A DNA stretch of 64,000 bases, from assembly GCA_030148505.1 (NCBI GenBank), contig JASBTI010000043.1, positions 62,001 to 126,000 on the forward strand, in the 5' to 3' direction. Below the pieces are notes generated by a model, which worked only from the letters and a program-made list of their open reading frames with translations, was not told the DNA's origin and did not search any database. The position numbers and the translations under genes were made by a program. Within the stretch, counting starts at the first letter, position 1; each line of letters begins with the position of its first letter. Below are positions 8,905 through 18,700 of the stretch, one piece after another. This DNA comes from Rhodanobacter sp. (GTDB taxonomy: Bacteria > Pseudomonadota > Gammaproteobacteria > Xanthomonadales > Rhodanobacteraceae).

Positions 8905-10013
8905 TTAGAGTCCGGGGTTGATCGTATCTGTGTTTGCCAAGTGCTGTGCATAGGCCGCTGGCGTCATCCCGCTTAGGGCCGCCTTCGGCCTCTCTTCGTT
9001 GTATTCGCGTCGCCAGGTCTCGATCACGGCTCGGGCGTGCAGCAGGTGGGTGAACCAGTGCTCGTTGAGGCACTCGTCGCGCAGGCGGCCGTTGAAGGAC
9101 TCCACGTACGCGTTCTGGTTGGGTTTGCCCGGCTCGATCAGCCGCAGCTGCACGCCACGCTCGTGCGCCCAGACCACCATGGCCTTGCCGCAAAACTCCT
9201 TGCCGTTGTCGGTGCGGATCACGTCGGGCAGGCCACGGCTGAGCGCCAGGCGATCGAGCACCCGCGTGAGCATGTGGCCCGAGATCGCTCGCTCGACCTC
9301 GATCGCCACCGCCTCGTGTGTGGCGTCATCGACGATGGTCAGGCACTTGATCACCCGCCCTTCGGCCGTGCGGTCAAAGACGAAGTCCATGGACCAGACC
9401 TGGTTGGCCGCCATCGGCCGCAGCAACGGCTGACGCTCGCCCACCGGTACCTTCTTGCGCTTGCGCCGCCGCACCTGCAGCTTCGCTTCCTGGTACAGAC
9501 GTTCGACGCGCTTGTAGTTCACGAGCATCCCTTCCTGCCTGAGCTTGAGGTAGATCATCCCGACGCCGTAGCGCTTGTGCCGGTGCGCCAGCGCCAGGAT
9601 GCGCTCGCGCAAGACGACGTTGCGGTCCGGACGAGGCGCATAGCGCAGCGCGCTGGCACTCATGCGCATGACGGCCAGCGAGCGCCGCTCGCTTAAGCCT
9701 CGATCCATCAGGTGCCGCACCAGCCCGCGACGGGCCGGTGCGGTCACCACTTTTTTCGCAGGGCGTCCTTGATGACCTCGTTCTCGAGGACCTGCTCGGC
9801 CAGGAGCTTCTTCAGCCGGCCGTTCTCGGTCTCCAGCTCCTTCAGGCGCTTGGCATCGGGCACGCTCATGCCGCCGAACTTGCTGCGCCACAGGTAGTAG
9901 GAGGCCTCGCTGAAGCCGTGCTTGCGGCACAGGTCCTTCACCGCCATGCCGGCCTCCGCCTCACGCAGGAAGCCGATGATCTGCTCTTCGGAAAAGCGCT
10001 TCTTCACGTCCAA
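8905..10013 (-). CDS. IS3-family transposase OrfAB, made by -1 frameshift
   Basis: The fused transposase of the element. OrfB (frame ending at 8905) contains the HTH_21-like region and an rve integrase core with all three catalytic acidic residues: [17 protein letters not shown], and the Glu in N-A-Y-V-E-S-F-N-G, followed by the usual R-D-E-C-L-N block. OrfB is not expected to start independently: a -1 slip on the A-tract at 9751-9756 (minus strand AAAAAAG) joins the OrfA residues ending ...L-R-K-K to V-V-T-A-P in the OrfB frame, the classic IS3-family arrangement. Catalysis is cut-out/copy-in transposition of the element. No frameshift or stop disrupts the domain. Confidence 0.9.
9744..10013 (-). 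CDS. IS3-family OrfA (transposase DNA-binding subunit)
   Basis: An 89-residue protein with an N-terminal helix-turn-helix (HTH_8/Tnp_1 type: [12 protein letters not shown], then the recognition helix [10 protein letters not shown]) and a C-terminal leucine zipper ([15 protein letters not shown]). It binds the element's ends and regulates transposition. The stop at 9744 lies just past the slippery A6, so ribosomes either terminate here or slip into OrfB. Confidence 0.9.
   Translation of the reverse strand: MDVKKRFSEEQIIGFLREAEAGMAVKDLCRKHGFSEASYYLWRSKFGGMSVPDAKRLKELETENGRLKKLLAEQVLENEVIKDALRKKW
9751..9756 (-). other. Slippery A6 site for programmed -1 frameshift
   Basis: Six A residues followed by G on the minus strand, two codons before the OrfA stop and exactly where the OrfB frame takes over. 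This is the usual A-AAA-AAG heptamer of IS3 elements. Confidence 0.8.
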
Positions 10014-10045
10014 TCTCCTTCGGATGGGGGATTGGACTCCAAACC

Positions 10046-10648
10046 GGCGTGCTACTTAAAGGCGGGGGGACGTCGTGCCGGCCCTCGTTCTCGCCGCGCT
10101 GGCAGCACGCCTGCTGCGGCAGCGGGGCCGTCCGCACTGTGTGTTCGCTTTTGCCCCGGCCTCGGCCTTCTTCGCGTCCCTGGCTGCTTCCGGGATCCAC
10201 CAGTCCATGCGCATGCCCTCTTCCACCGGCGGCGACAGCAGCGGCGCCATCCTGACATTGTGCTCCAGCCGGAGCGGCTCCAGTCCGGGGGCATCTTGAT
10301 TTTGGTGCAGTTTGTAGCGGTCCAAGCGAACCCTTCGGGCTGAGAGGCTGGATCACCACCAGTAACACCCTGGATCGCCACGTAAGCTCTCTGACCGATT
10401 TCCGCTTCTTGGACACGCCCGACAGTCTTCACCTATCGCCGCGCAAGGTTGCGCAAGCACTCTAGTTGCACTCGCCTGGGCTTCGGCGAGGGCGATGTCC
10501 CACACTTTGTGTTCCTCGACCAGAGTCGTTTGTTCGGCCAACAGGGCATTCCGCTCGGCCACGAGGGCGGTCCGTGCGGTGGCCTCACCCTACGCCAGCG
10601 CCAAGCGCCACGCCTCGGCAAACGCAAGCTGGCACGATCGTGGACTTG
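10046..10648. other. Remnant DNA between the IS and the cluster, no convincing gene
   Basis: Only short overlapping frames on both strands, none with a recognisable domain or ribosome-binding site. A minus-strand frame near 10440-10560 (A-E-R-N-A-L-L-A-E-Q-T) resembles the N-terminal coiled coil of IS66 TnpC proteins, but it is too short and interrupted to call. I read this as decayed mobile DNA forming the boundary of the biosynthetic cluster. Confidence 0.4.
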
Positions 10649-11500
10649 TCATAGCCTGCCTAGTTGGAGCACCCGTGGAAATTCATTCATGGACAACGCG
10701 AAGATTCCGACGCACATATAGACGGTGGAAGCCAGCAGAACGGCAGCCATGGCGACTTTTCTCACCTTGGTCGTATCCCTTGCACGCAGGCACCCTTCCA
10801 GCAATAGCAATGGAAGCAGGTAAGAGCCGAAGTCAATCACGAAATTCATGGGGCCATCCAGGTTGTCGGTGACCCAGAGACCGCCGGTGAATAAATACCA
10901 GGCAAACAGATCAAGACGCAGGAACCACACGGCGTTGGCTACCATGAACAGGCGCAGCGCCCAACGCCGGTGGCTTTGGATCTCGCCTCTGCGGGCACGA
11001 CTCCACGCTATGGCGGCAAAAGCGATGATCAGTAGCGTATCGAAGCTTAGCGCCGCCAGGCCCAATCTGCTGTTGCCGCTTATTCCCACCCCGCGCACCC
11101 AGGTCATCCAGAGGCCGGTGATACCGCACCCCAGTGCGGTCACCATGAAAGCGCGCCCATTCCACCGGTGAAAGCCAATGGCGTGACGCCGGAGCCACGG
11201 AAGCAGCTGCAGTGCACCACCGAACGAAATAACGGCAGCCAGCATGACATGAGCGCCAAAATACGCATTCCAGGCGTGGTCACCCGCCACATATCCTTTG
11301 AAGAGGTCGTGATTCCGGTTCCATAACTCGATCTTCCCCGTCACGATGGTGCGACCGTAAAAACCGGCAATGTAGTAAAGAAACGCCCACTGTCCGATCA
11401 ATGTGACCGCCCACCACGACGCAATGGAGAACGACAGGAAGCGTTCTGCCTTGTGTGGACGTGCGGGCGACTTGATGGCGGTTGCGATGGTGGCGGACAT
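10649..11500 (-). CDS. DUF2306 family integral membrane protein
   Basis: A 283-residue protein with about seven or eight hydrophobic helices. The conserved pattern of DUF2306 is visible: a histidine in a helix near residue 85 (Y-F-G-A-H-V-M-L), H-R-W-N-G-R near residues 111-116, and the loop with H-R-R-W-A-L-R near 177-183. The function of the family is unknown; the paired histidines recall haem-binding membrane proteins, but that is conjecture. The ATG at 11500 has AGGAAAG upstream, and the gene follows the HMG-CoA-synthase homologue by 55 bp on the same strand, so it is probably the last gene of the long operon. It could be an accessory oxidoreductase, a transporter-like protein, or simply a neighbour. 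Confidence 0.75.
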   Translation of the reverse strand: MSATIATAIKSPARPHKAERFLSFSIASWWAVTLIGQWAFLYYIAGFYGRTIVTGKIELWNRNHDLFKGYVAGDHAWNAYFGAHVMLAAVISFGGALQLLPWLRRHAIGFHRWNGRAFMVTALGCGITGLWMTWVRGVGISGNSRLGLAALSFDTLLIIAFAAIAWSRARRGEIQSHRRWALRLFMVANAVWFLRLDLFAWYLFTGGLWVTDNLDGPMNFVIDFGSYLLPLLLLEGCLRARDTTKVRKVAMAAVLLASTVYMCVGIFALSMNEFPRVLQLGRL

Positions 11501-11555
11501 ATGAACTTTCCTTTGTTTGCCTGTTCCGTTGCGGCGCTGGCGAATATGATTCTTA

Positions 11556-12815
11556 TCAAGACACCCACTCGTACTCCCGATGAAACTCCTTGATTTCCTT
11601 CAGGAACAAAGTGGGCCTGCCATGCGCCTTGCGCGCGGCGGAAATAAAGCCCGAGTCTAGCTGCACGTTACGCGTGCCGAACTTGACTGCATTGCTGGAA
11701 ACCAGCAGCGCGTCGTACTCGTCCATCGTCAGCTCGTAACGGCGGTTCAACTGTTCGTCGATTTTCATTTGGCGCACGCGCTCCTGCCCTTCCTTGCTTG
11801 CTACGCCGCTGAAGAATTCCGAACAGCAGCCCGATCCATAAGAGAAGCAGCCAATTCGCTGAGGAGCCTCGAAGTCACCCTGGTCGATGGTGCTGGCGAG
11901 CGACATCAGGGTGCAGGCGCCCATGATGTTTCCCACCCGTTGCCCGTAATGCAGGCTGGGACGAACGCGTCGCTCGAAGTCCACCTCGATGTCGGCCGGC
12001 TTCGCGCGCGCGATCTTGCGCATCAGGTTGCGATGCGCTCCCTTGACCATGCCGCCAAACGGCGTGTGCATCGCCAGGAAACCGAATGTCGACTGGATGT
12101 CGGCGCCTTGTACGCGGGACCGGTACTCGTGGAATGCTTTCTCGCAACAATCCAGGTAGGAGAGCAGCGACAGGTCCGAGTCGCCGGCTTCCTTGTCTGG
12201 AGCCGGTCGGCAGGTATCCATGACTTCGTAACCGTAGTAACCGCACGCACCGACGTCCATCTGGAAAACCCGCGGGATCTCGCTGACCAGCGCCGCCACG
12301 GCGCCAGCCCCGCTGCTTGGCTCCAGGAACGACCAGTCTTCCGTCAGGCCATCACCGCCCTCTTCGGTCATGAAGCGCGCGATATCGGTTGCGATAACCA
12401 GCACTTTGGCGCCGGGCGAGGCCTGCGAGAGCACGAAACTCACGGCAGTCTGAAGGCCGGCGATCCCCGAATAGCACGCGTTCTTCAGTTCGAAAAGCCG
12501 GCAGTTGCGGTTGAGACCCAGCAGGTCATGGAAGTAGGTACTCATCGACTTGCCGAAGTCGAAGGCCGACTCCGTGCAGGTAACGACCATCTCGATGCGG
12601 TCTTTTTCTTCCGGGCTCAGCGCGTCGATGATCGGCCTGGCTGCGTTCACGCCATAAGTGATCGGGTCCTCGTAAGGCAGCGGCACCGTTTTTTCCTTCA
12701 TTAGGAGATTGGCAAACCGGTTCATGTCCAGTTTCCGATGCATGGCCAATTTCTCCACGTCCACGCGGGCAGTTCCTGCATAGACATTCATTGCCTCGAT
12801 TCCCACCGCTCGCAT
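11556..12815 (-). CDS. HMG-CoA synthase homologue for polyketide beta-branching (copy 1)
   Basis: A 419-residue member of the HCS family. In beta-branching it condenses an acetyl unit from a donor ACP with the beta-keto group of an ACP-bound polyketide chain. Catalytic residues are in place: Glu82 (C-T-E-S-A-F-D-F-G), Cys114 (E-L-K-N-A-C-Y-S-G) and His250 (A-M-H-T-P-F-G). I chose the internal ATG at 12815 over the upstream alternative at 12914 because GGAGAAGGG precedes it and because it matches the start of copy 2 residue for residue. It lies 102 bp after PKS-C. A second, clearly homologous copy is at 53855-55114; by eye about three quarters of residues agree. Having two intact copies at opposite ends of the visible cluster is unusual. 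Confidence 0.93.
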   Translation of the reverse strand: MRAVGIEAMNVYAGTARVDVEKLAMHRKLDMNRFANLLMKEKTVPLPYEDPITYGVNAARPIIDALSPEEKDRIEMVVTCTESAFDFGKSMSTYFHDLLGLNRNCRLFELKNACYSGIAGLQTAVSFVLSQASPGAKVLVIATDIARFMTEEGGDGLTEDWSFLEPSSGAGAVAALVSEIPRVFQMDVGACGYYGYEVMDTCRPAPDKEAGDSDLSLLSYLDCCEKAFHEYRSRVQGADIQSTFGFLAMHTPFGGMVKGAHRNLMRKIARAKPADIEVDFERRVRPSLHYGQRVGNIMGACTLMSLASTIDQGDFEAPQRIGCFSYGSGCCSEFFSGVASKEGQERVRQMKIDEQLNRRYELTMDEYDALLVSSNAVKFGTRNVQLDSGFISAARKAHGRPTLFLKEIKEFHREYEWVS

Positions 12816-12917
12816 AACCCTTCTCCATTTACTTGGGTTCTTCCGGTTGCCGCTTTTCGGTTGGCAACCGATTGGTTTCTCGTGTTTCGCGATGCCAGGT
12901 GACACGCGTGCCACTCT

Positions 12918-15737
12918 TCAATAGCGCGCTTTCTCGCGCCCGCTCGACGCAACCGGCTCACCGCCCTCCCCGGCCTGAAAAATCTCCCAGGCGAGCTTGC
13001 CAAGCCGATGGAAATGCGCCGACACGTCCGGCCCTTGCCAGGAGGGCGCCGCAACGGGCGCTTCGGCATCACGACCGGGGCCGGCGGCTTGCGTGGCGCC
13101 GTCGGAGCCTGCGCATCGCTGTGCGACGATGAGCTGGTAGTCGGGATCCTGGCGCGACTGCATCGACCATGCCATCGGTGAAAGCCCAAGTTCGGACAGC
13201 ACCGAGCGCCACGTAGCCGATGCCAGGGCCGGACCACCCTGTAGCCGCAAGGCGGCATCCTCATGAAGCCACCAGCCGTCCAGAAGACCAAACGTGAGAT
13301 GCATCATGAGAGTGTTCTTGCTGATCTCGTTGATCAGCAAAACCCCATCGGGGCCAAGCAGGCTCTTGGCATGGGACAGTGCACGGCGTATGTCGCGGGT
13401 AGCATGCAGGACATTGCTGGCCAGCACGAGGTCGTACCGACCGAGATGCCGGGCGTCGACTTCATCGAAGCGTTCGATATCCAGCACATCGTAGGTGATA
13501 TAGCCCCGGCCAGTGCCATAGCGCTGCTGCGCATCAAGCAGGAAGGTCTTGGATATATCGGTGTAGCAATACTCGGCAACGCCCAGGCCTTCGGCATCGA
13601 AACGTTCCAGCACGAGGTCGCTGCTGGCGCCGGTGCCCGCTCCGATTTCGAGTATCCGCACGGCCCGCGAAGATGCGCTTTCCTGGAAGTGCTTTATCCA
13701 ACATGCAGCCAGCGCCGCCAGGGACCGGTTGAACGCCGTGGCCACGCGATCGTTCTTGTAGAAGGTTTCCACCAGTGCGATCGACGAGTCGGGAAAGATG
13801 ACATGCGTAGCCTGTTCGCGACCGGAGAGAATGTCCGGCAATGCCGGCAAGGTTTTGGCGAGCAGGCCCAACCAGTACCGGCAGTCCGACCGGGCACCCC
13901 ACCCCTCGACCGCTTGCGACCAGCGTTTCCAGTCTGGCGCCCGGCGGTCGGCCTGCTCATCGACCACGATCGTCTGGCCTCGCAGTTCCAGCAACCCGCT
14001 ATCGGCCAACAGCAGAAGCGATTCTTGCAGCCAGTGCTCATGCCGCGAAGGAATGACGACATAGTGGCGCTCGCCGGCTCCTGCTGGCGCGGGTGCTTCG
14101 CCAACGATACCCGCGCGCTTGATCTGCGCCCAAAGCAGTGGCAACAGCATCTCCTCGATGCGCTGACGACTGTCGTCCGAGGTGCCGTCATCGACCGAAT
14201 CGAGTACCTGCCTCAAGCCTGACGTCAACGCATCAGGCAGCTCGGGGGCTGGCACCGCCTGCGGGTCGATGGGAACGCCAAGCGACGCTAGCGCTCGATA
14301 GGTCGAAAGATAGACGAGCCGATCAACCCCGCCGCACAATAGCCGCTCCAGCGCCTGCATGGCCGTTGCCGGATCGATCGATGCGATGCCCTGGGCGGCC
14401 ATGCGTTCGGCAATGACCGGATTGGCGACGATGCCGGTCGTCCCCCAATAGCCCCAGTGGATCACCTTGACCGGGAATTCGACCAGGCCGGCAAGGTGCG
14501 ACGCCAACGCGTCCTTGAACATGCAGCCCGCTACGTAATTGCCCTGCCCTCCCGATTTGAGAAAAGAAGCCGCCGAAGAGAAGAACAGCATGAAATCCAG
14601 CGGCATGTCGCGGAATACCCGTGCCAGATGCACGCTCGCGTCGACTTTGGCAGCCATGACGCGCCGCAATGCGTGCTCGCTCATGTTCGCCAGGCTGCCA
14701 TCTTCCAGCGTGATCGCCGAATGCACGACGCCGTGGATGGTCCCGAACTCCTGACGGATGCGTATGAGCGCACGATCCCAGGCGTCGCCATCGCTGGTGT
14801 CGAAAAATAGATACAGCGGCTTGGGGCCTAGCGCCGCCAGGCGCTCGACCTTGCGCTCGATCGTTGCATCGGGGGCACGCCTTCCCACCCAGATCAGCCT
14901 GGCGCGGTAACGCGTAATCAGGTACTCGCTGAACACTTCGCCGAGGCCGCCCGCACCGCCCAGGATGAAATACACCCCGCCATCGCGATAGGCGTCGGCG
15001 CCATCGCTGTCGATGCTGCATGTCTGCAACACCTGGCGATACCACTGCCCCGCACGCAGGAGCAGGGTATTGCCCTCGGCGTCAGGCGGCAGTGCCCGCC
15101 ATGCCCGCGATAATCCATCGAGCGATGCGTCGGTATCCAGCAATGTCACCTGCCATGCCGGATGCTCCTTGGCCATCGAGGCCGCCAGACCATGTACGCC
15201 GCTGCAAGCAGGGTCGACAACGTTGCCGCCATGCTCGCCTTGCGCATGCCGGGTGACAATGCTCCAGGCCAGTTCCCTGGAGCGGTAATCCAGTCTGTGA
15301 AGGGCTTTCACCAACCGGAACAGGAAGACGGTGGCAAGGTAGCAACGATCTACCAGGGCCTGGTCCGGTACGCAGTCGGCAGATGCCGACGGGAACGCAA
15401 GGATGATCTGCGCGAGCCCAGGGGATGTCGACAGCTTTTCGACGATGGCATCCACCGTGTCGTTCCACTGAACCCCAAAGTCCGACCAGCCCGGCTGCAT
15501 CGACGAGAGTGAAACGCCGACCGCGCACACATCCCCCTTCCCTGCCATCGGCAGACGCGAAACATACTGCGGTTGCCACGCGATCCAGCGAGGGCGAAAC
15601 ATCTGCGCCTTTGCCCCGGCGATGTCCCATTCGCCTGCCTGCAATGCCGTCTGCATGATCATCTCTCCGAAAGTGGCCGCGCTGCCGTATGACGCGTGGT
15701 CATGTTCCATGGACGTGCGCAGATCATTCGACTGCAC
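12918..15737 (-). CDS. PKS-C: KR and C-methyltransferase only, no KS or ACP
   Basis: A 939-residue polypeptide (GTG start at 15737; ATG at 15710 is an alternative). Residues about 45-480 form a complete ketoreductase with structural and catalytic halves: G-G-A-G-G-L-G at 260-266, catalytic Ser388 and Tyr401 (G-Q-G-N-Y), and an L-E-D at the position of the B-type 'LDD' motif. Residues about 530-870 are a C-methyltransferase with the SAM loop E-I-G-A-G-T-G at 697-703, which would place an alpha-methyl group. The protein starts 14 bp inside the end of PKS-B, whose last domain is a KS, so the two chains together make KS/KR-cMT. The expected ACP does not follow: the last 60-70 residues are low-complexity, ending A-R-Y. 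The carrier protein must come from elsewhere or has been lost. Confidence 0.9.
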   Translation of the reverse strand: MQSNDLRTSMEHDHASYGSAATFGEMIMQTALQAGEWDIAGAKAQMFRPRWIAWQPQYVSRLPMAGKGDVCAVGVSLSSMQPGWSDFGVQWNDTVDAIVEKLSTSPGLAQIILAFPSASADCVPDQALVDRCYLATVFLFRLVKALHRLDYRSRELAWSIVTRHAQGEHGGNVVDPACSGVHGLAASMAKEHPAWQVTLLDTDASLDGLSRAWRALPPDAEGNTLLLRAGQWYRQVLQTCSIDSDGADAYRDGGVYFILGGAGGLGEVFSEYLITRYRARLIWVGRRAPDATIERKVERLAALGPKPLYLFFDTSDGDAWDRALIRIRQEFGTIHGVVHSAITLEDGSLANMSEHALRRVMAAKVDASVHLARVFRDMPLDFMLFFSSAASFLKSGGQGNYVAGCMFKDALASHLAGLVEFPVKVIHWGYWGTTGIVANPVIAERMAAQGIASIDPATAMQALERLLCGGVDRLVYLSTYRALASLGVPIDPQAVPAPELPDALTSGLRQVLDSVDDGTSDDSRQRIEEMLLPLLWAQIKRAGIVGEAPAPAGAGERHYVVIPSRHEHWLQESLLLLADSGLLELRGQTIVVDEQADRRAPDWKRWSQAVEGWGARSDCRYWLGLLAKTLPALPDILSGREQATHVIFPDSSIALVETFYKNDRVATAFNRSLAALAACWIKHFQESASSRAVRILEIGAGTGASSDLVLERFDAEGLGVAEYCYTDISKTFLLDAQQRYGTGRGYITYDVLDIERFDEVDARHLGRYDLVLASNVLHATRDIRRALSHAKSLLGPDGVLLINEISKNTLMMHLTFGLLDGWWLHEDAALRLQGGPALASATWRSVLSELGLSPMAWSMQSRQDPDYQLIVAQRCAGSDGATQAAGPGRDAEAPVAAPSWQGPDVSAHFHRLGKLAWEIFQAGEGGEPVASSGREKARY

Positions 15738-18700
15738 GCAACAAGTTAACGGCCTGCGCCGGGTCCAGTTCGTCGGTATCGAGCCGATCCAGGATGTCCT
15801 CTATCCAGCCCAGCTGCCCCGACTGCCCGGCAACAGCGACACCCGGCTTGTGCGCTTCGCCCTCGATCCAATGACGCTCCCTGGCGAACGGATAGGTCGG
15901 CAGATGGGCCCGCCTCGGCATTCCATCGACATATAGCCGTTCCCAGGGCACGTCCGCACCGCGCATCCATGCGGCAAGCAGCGAATCGACATCGCCGCAC
16001 TCGAGGTAATGCCGTACGGCCTGCTCGTCCCCGGCCTCATGCGTGCCTCCGTCGACGCGCACCCGCTTGAACCGGTCGGATTCGGGCCCGCCTTCGAGCC
16101 AGCGCTGCAGTGCATCTGCAAACTCCGCGGTCGAACTCGCCAGAACGCCGAAGCGCTCGTTCATCGGCTCGCGTCCAATTTGCAGTGTGCGGGCGATCTC
16201 CTCCAGAGTGACGACGCGGTCTGATTTCAAATAGGCAAGCAGGTCCGAGACCTTGCGGTGCAATGCTTCGGATGTGCGCGCGGACAGCGGGAGCGCGTAC
16301 CTGCCGCCACCGTCGTGATGGCTGCCATGTCCGGCCTGTCGATGGCCCGGTACGTATTCTTCGATGATTACATGCGCGTTGGTGCCGCTGTAGCCGAACG
16401 AGTTGATGCAGGCCCGCAGCGGCGCGCCTTCTTGGGATTGCCACGGGCGCGCGTGCCGGTTCACGTAGAAAGGCGACTCGGCGAACGCGAAGTGTGGGTT
16501 TTCCCTCTCGACATGAAGGGTCGGCGCGATGGTGCGATGCCGAAGCGAGAGCAGTACCTTGTGCACGCTGGCGATGCCGGCGGCCGCCGCGGTGTGCCCG
16601 ATGTTGCTCTTGAGCGAAGCGAGCGCGCAGTAGCCGACCTTCCGGGTTTTTTCCCTGAACACCGTGGTCAGCGCTTCGAGCTCGATGGGATCTCCCAGCC
16701 GCGTTCCGGTGCCGTGGGTCTCCACATAGCCGATCGTGCCCGGATCGATGCCGCACTTCGCAAAAACGCTTCGTTCGAGCTCCGCCTGGCTGACTGCGCT
16801 GGGTGCGGTGATGCCGTTGGTGCGCCCGTCCTGATTGACGCCGGAGCCGGCAATCACGCCATGTATGGCATCACCATCCGCGACTGCGTCGGACAGGCGT
16901 TTGAGCACGACCGCGCCGACGCCGTCGCCCATCACGATGCCATTGGCTCCTGCATCGAACGCCCGGCATTGTCCGGTAGGCGAAAGCATGCCGGCTTCAT
17001 TCATCGACAGATATTGCTCAGGCGTAAGCCACAGGCTGACGCCTCCGGCCAGCGCCATGTCGACCTCGCCGCTGCGCAACGCCTGACAGGCCAGATGCAG
17101 GGCGACCAGCGAGGACGAACAGGCCGTGTCGACCGAGATTGCGGGCCCCTTCAAGTTGAGGTGGTAGGCGATCCGCGCCGCCGCGATCGAATAGCTGTTC
17201 CCGGTAATCGGCGGCGCCATGATGCCGTGGCGTGCCAGCATCATCGCGTAGTCGTTGGTGGAGATACCCAGATAGACGCCGCAACGTTTGTCGCTGAGTT
17301 CGCGATGGGCGTAACCGGCATCCTCGAACGCACGATAGCTTTCCTCGAGGAAAAGCCTGTGCTGCGGATCCATCAGCGAGGCTTCCTCCGGCGAAATCCG
17401 GAAGAACAGCGGATCGAAGCAATCGACGTCTTCCATGGCGCCCAGCCACTTGGACACGGCGGTATTTGCACGTTGTCCGTGCGGATCATAGAAATGCGCA
17501 ACGTCCCAGCGCCACCGTGGCACTTCGACGATTGAATCACGTCCCCGCACCAGGTTGGCCCAGAAGGCATCGAGATCGGACGCCTGCGGATAGCGGGCGG
17601 ACATGCCGACGATGGCGATGCGTTCTTCTTCCGGCAATGACGGGCGTATCCGGCGCGACTGGGATGGCACCTTGCGCAACACTGGCGGTGCTACGACCTG
17701 GCGTACGCGCGATTCATGGGCGATGGTTGTTTCGGAAGATGAGGCAGGCGCAGGTGCTGCGGGTAGCTGCGCCTGCAGGAACGCGCTGAACTCGCGGATC
17801 GTAGGATAGCTGTAGATGTTGGTTGCTTCGTAGGACGTTCCGAACGCCTCGTTGATGCGACGTATCCAAGTGACGCCAATGATCGAGTCCATGCCGAGTT
17901 CTACAAAACGGTCATCGTCGTCGATCGTGCGCCCCTGCAGGTGAAGCTCCGCATCCAGCGTCTCCCTCAGCTTCGCCTTGATGGAAGAAGGCGTATGCGC
18001 TGCGCCATTTCGAACCGGTTGGGGAGCCGGCTGCCTGCCACGCGTCGCCGAGGCGTCCAGCTCGGCGAAACGTGCCTGGATCCGCGTCGTGGTTTCTTGC
18101 TTGCCGACGAAAGTGCGCTCGTGCATGGCCAATTCTTTTTGCAGCACGTCGTCCAGGCGCGCGAGCAAAGGAGCGTTCCATGCCTGCTTGAGCCGCACCA
18201 GGTAGTCGCGCGGCTGGCCTGCGATGCGCGTGGCCAACGCGAGCGCCGCGGGAACGACTTGCTCGCGGGGCAGCACGGCATGAGCCAGGCCGCGCTCGCG
18301 CAATTCCGCGCCGCTGTATTCGTGTGCGGACAACAGGCTTTCGCGTGCCAGGTCAATGCCCAGGCGCATAGGCGCCACCAGGGTCGCCCCTGCCCCAGGG
18401 GTGAATCCGTATCCCATGTAGGGGCTGACGTAGTGGCTCTCTTCGGCGTAGATGCCGACGTCGGCGAAAAGCCCGAGCGACCAGCCCGCGCCGATGCCAT
18501 GCCCCTGCATGGCCGCAATCACCGGCAACGGGCACTGGATCGGCAACAGGAATATCGACTGGTCGGTGAAGCGTGCCGTGCCCGACTGGATGGCGAGCAG
18601 GCTTTCCCGGGTGCCGCCCGAGGCGAAATAGCTGTCGAAGCCACTGAGCACGACGACCTTGTAGGCGTGCTCGGCGACATGGCCGAACGCTTCCTTCATG

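Larger units (their letters stand above)
8902..10045 (-). mobile_element. IS3-family insertion sequence
   Basis: An element of about 1.14 kb with two overlapping reading frames (OrfA, OrfB). Its ends carry imperfect terminal inverted repeats: GGTTTAGAGTCC at 8902-8913, and at 10034-10045 the reverse complement GGTTTGGAGTCC, one mismatch in 12. I see no convincing target-site duplication, which suggests that the flanks were rearranged after insertion or that the ends extend slightly further. The transposase frames are intact, so it may still be mobile. Confidence 0.85.

Noticed and set aside
10353-10562. Frame resembling the N-terminus of IS66 TnpC
   Set aside because: Short, interrupted and similar only over a low-complexity coiled-coil stretch.
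11541-11558. Fur-box-like AT-rich sequence between HMG-CoA-synthase copy 1 and the DUF2306 gene
   Set aside because: Only one half-site fits the Fur consensus well and it overlaps the upstream stop codon.
15711-15737. Frameshift between PKS-B and PKS-C as an explanation for the split module
   Set aside because: PKS-B ends in a normal KS linker and PKS-C has its own plausible start; a 14-bp overlap is typical translational coupling.
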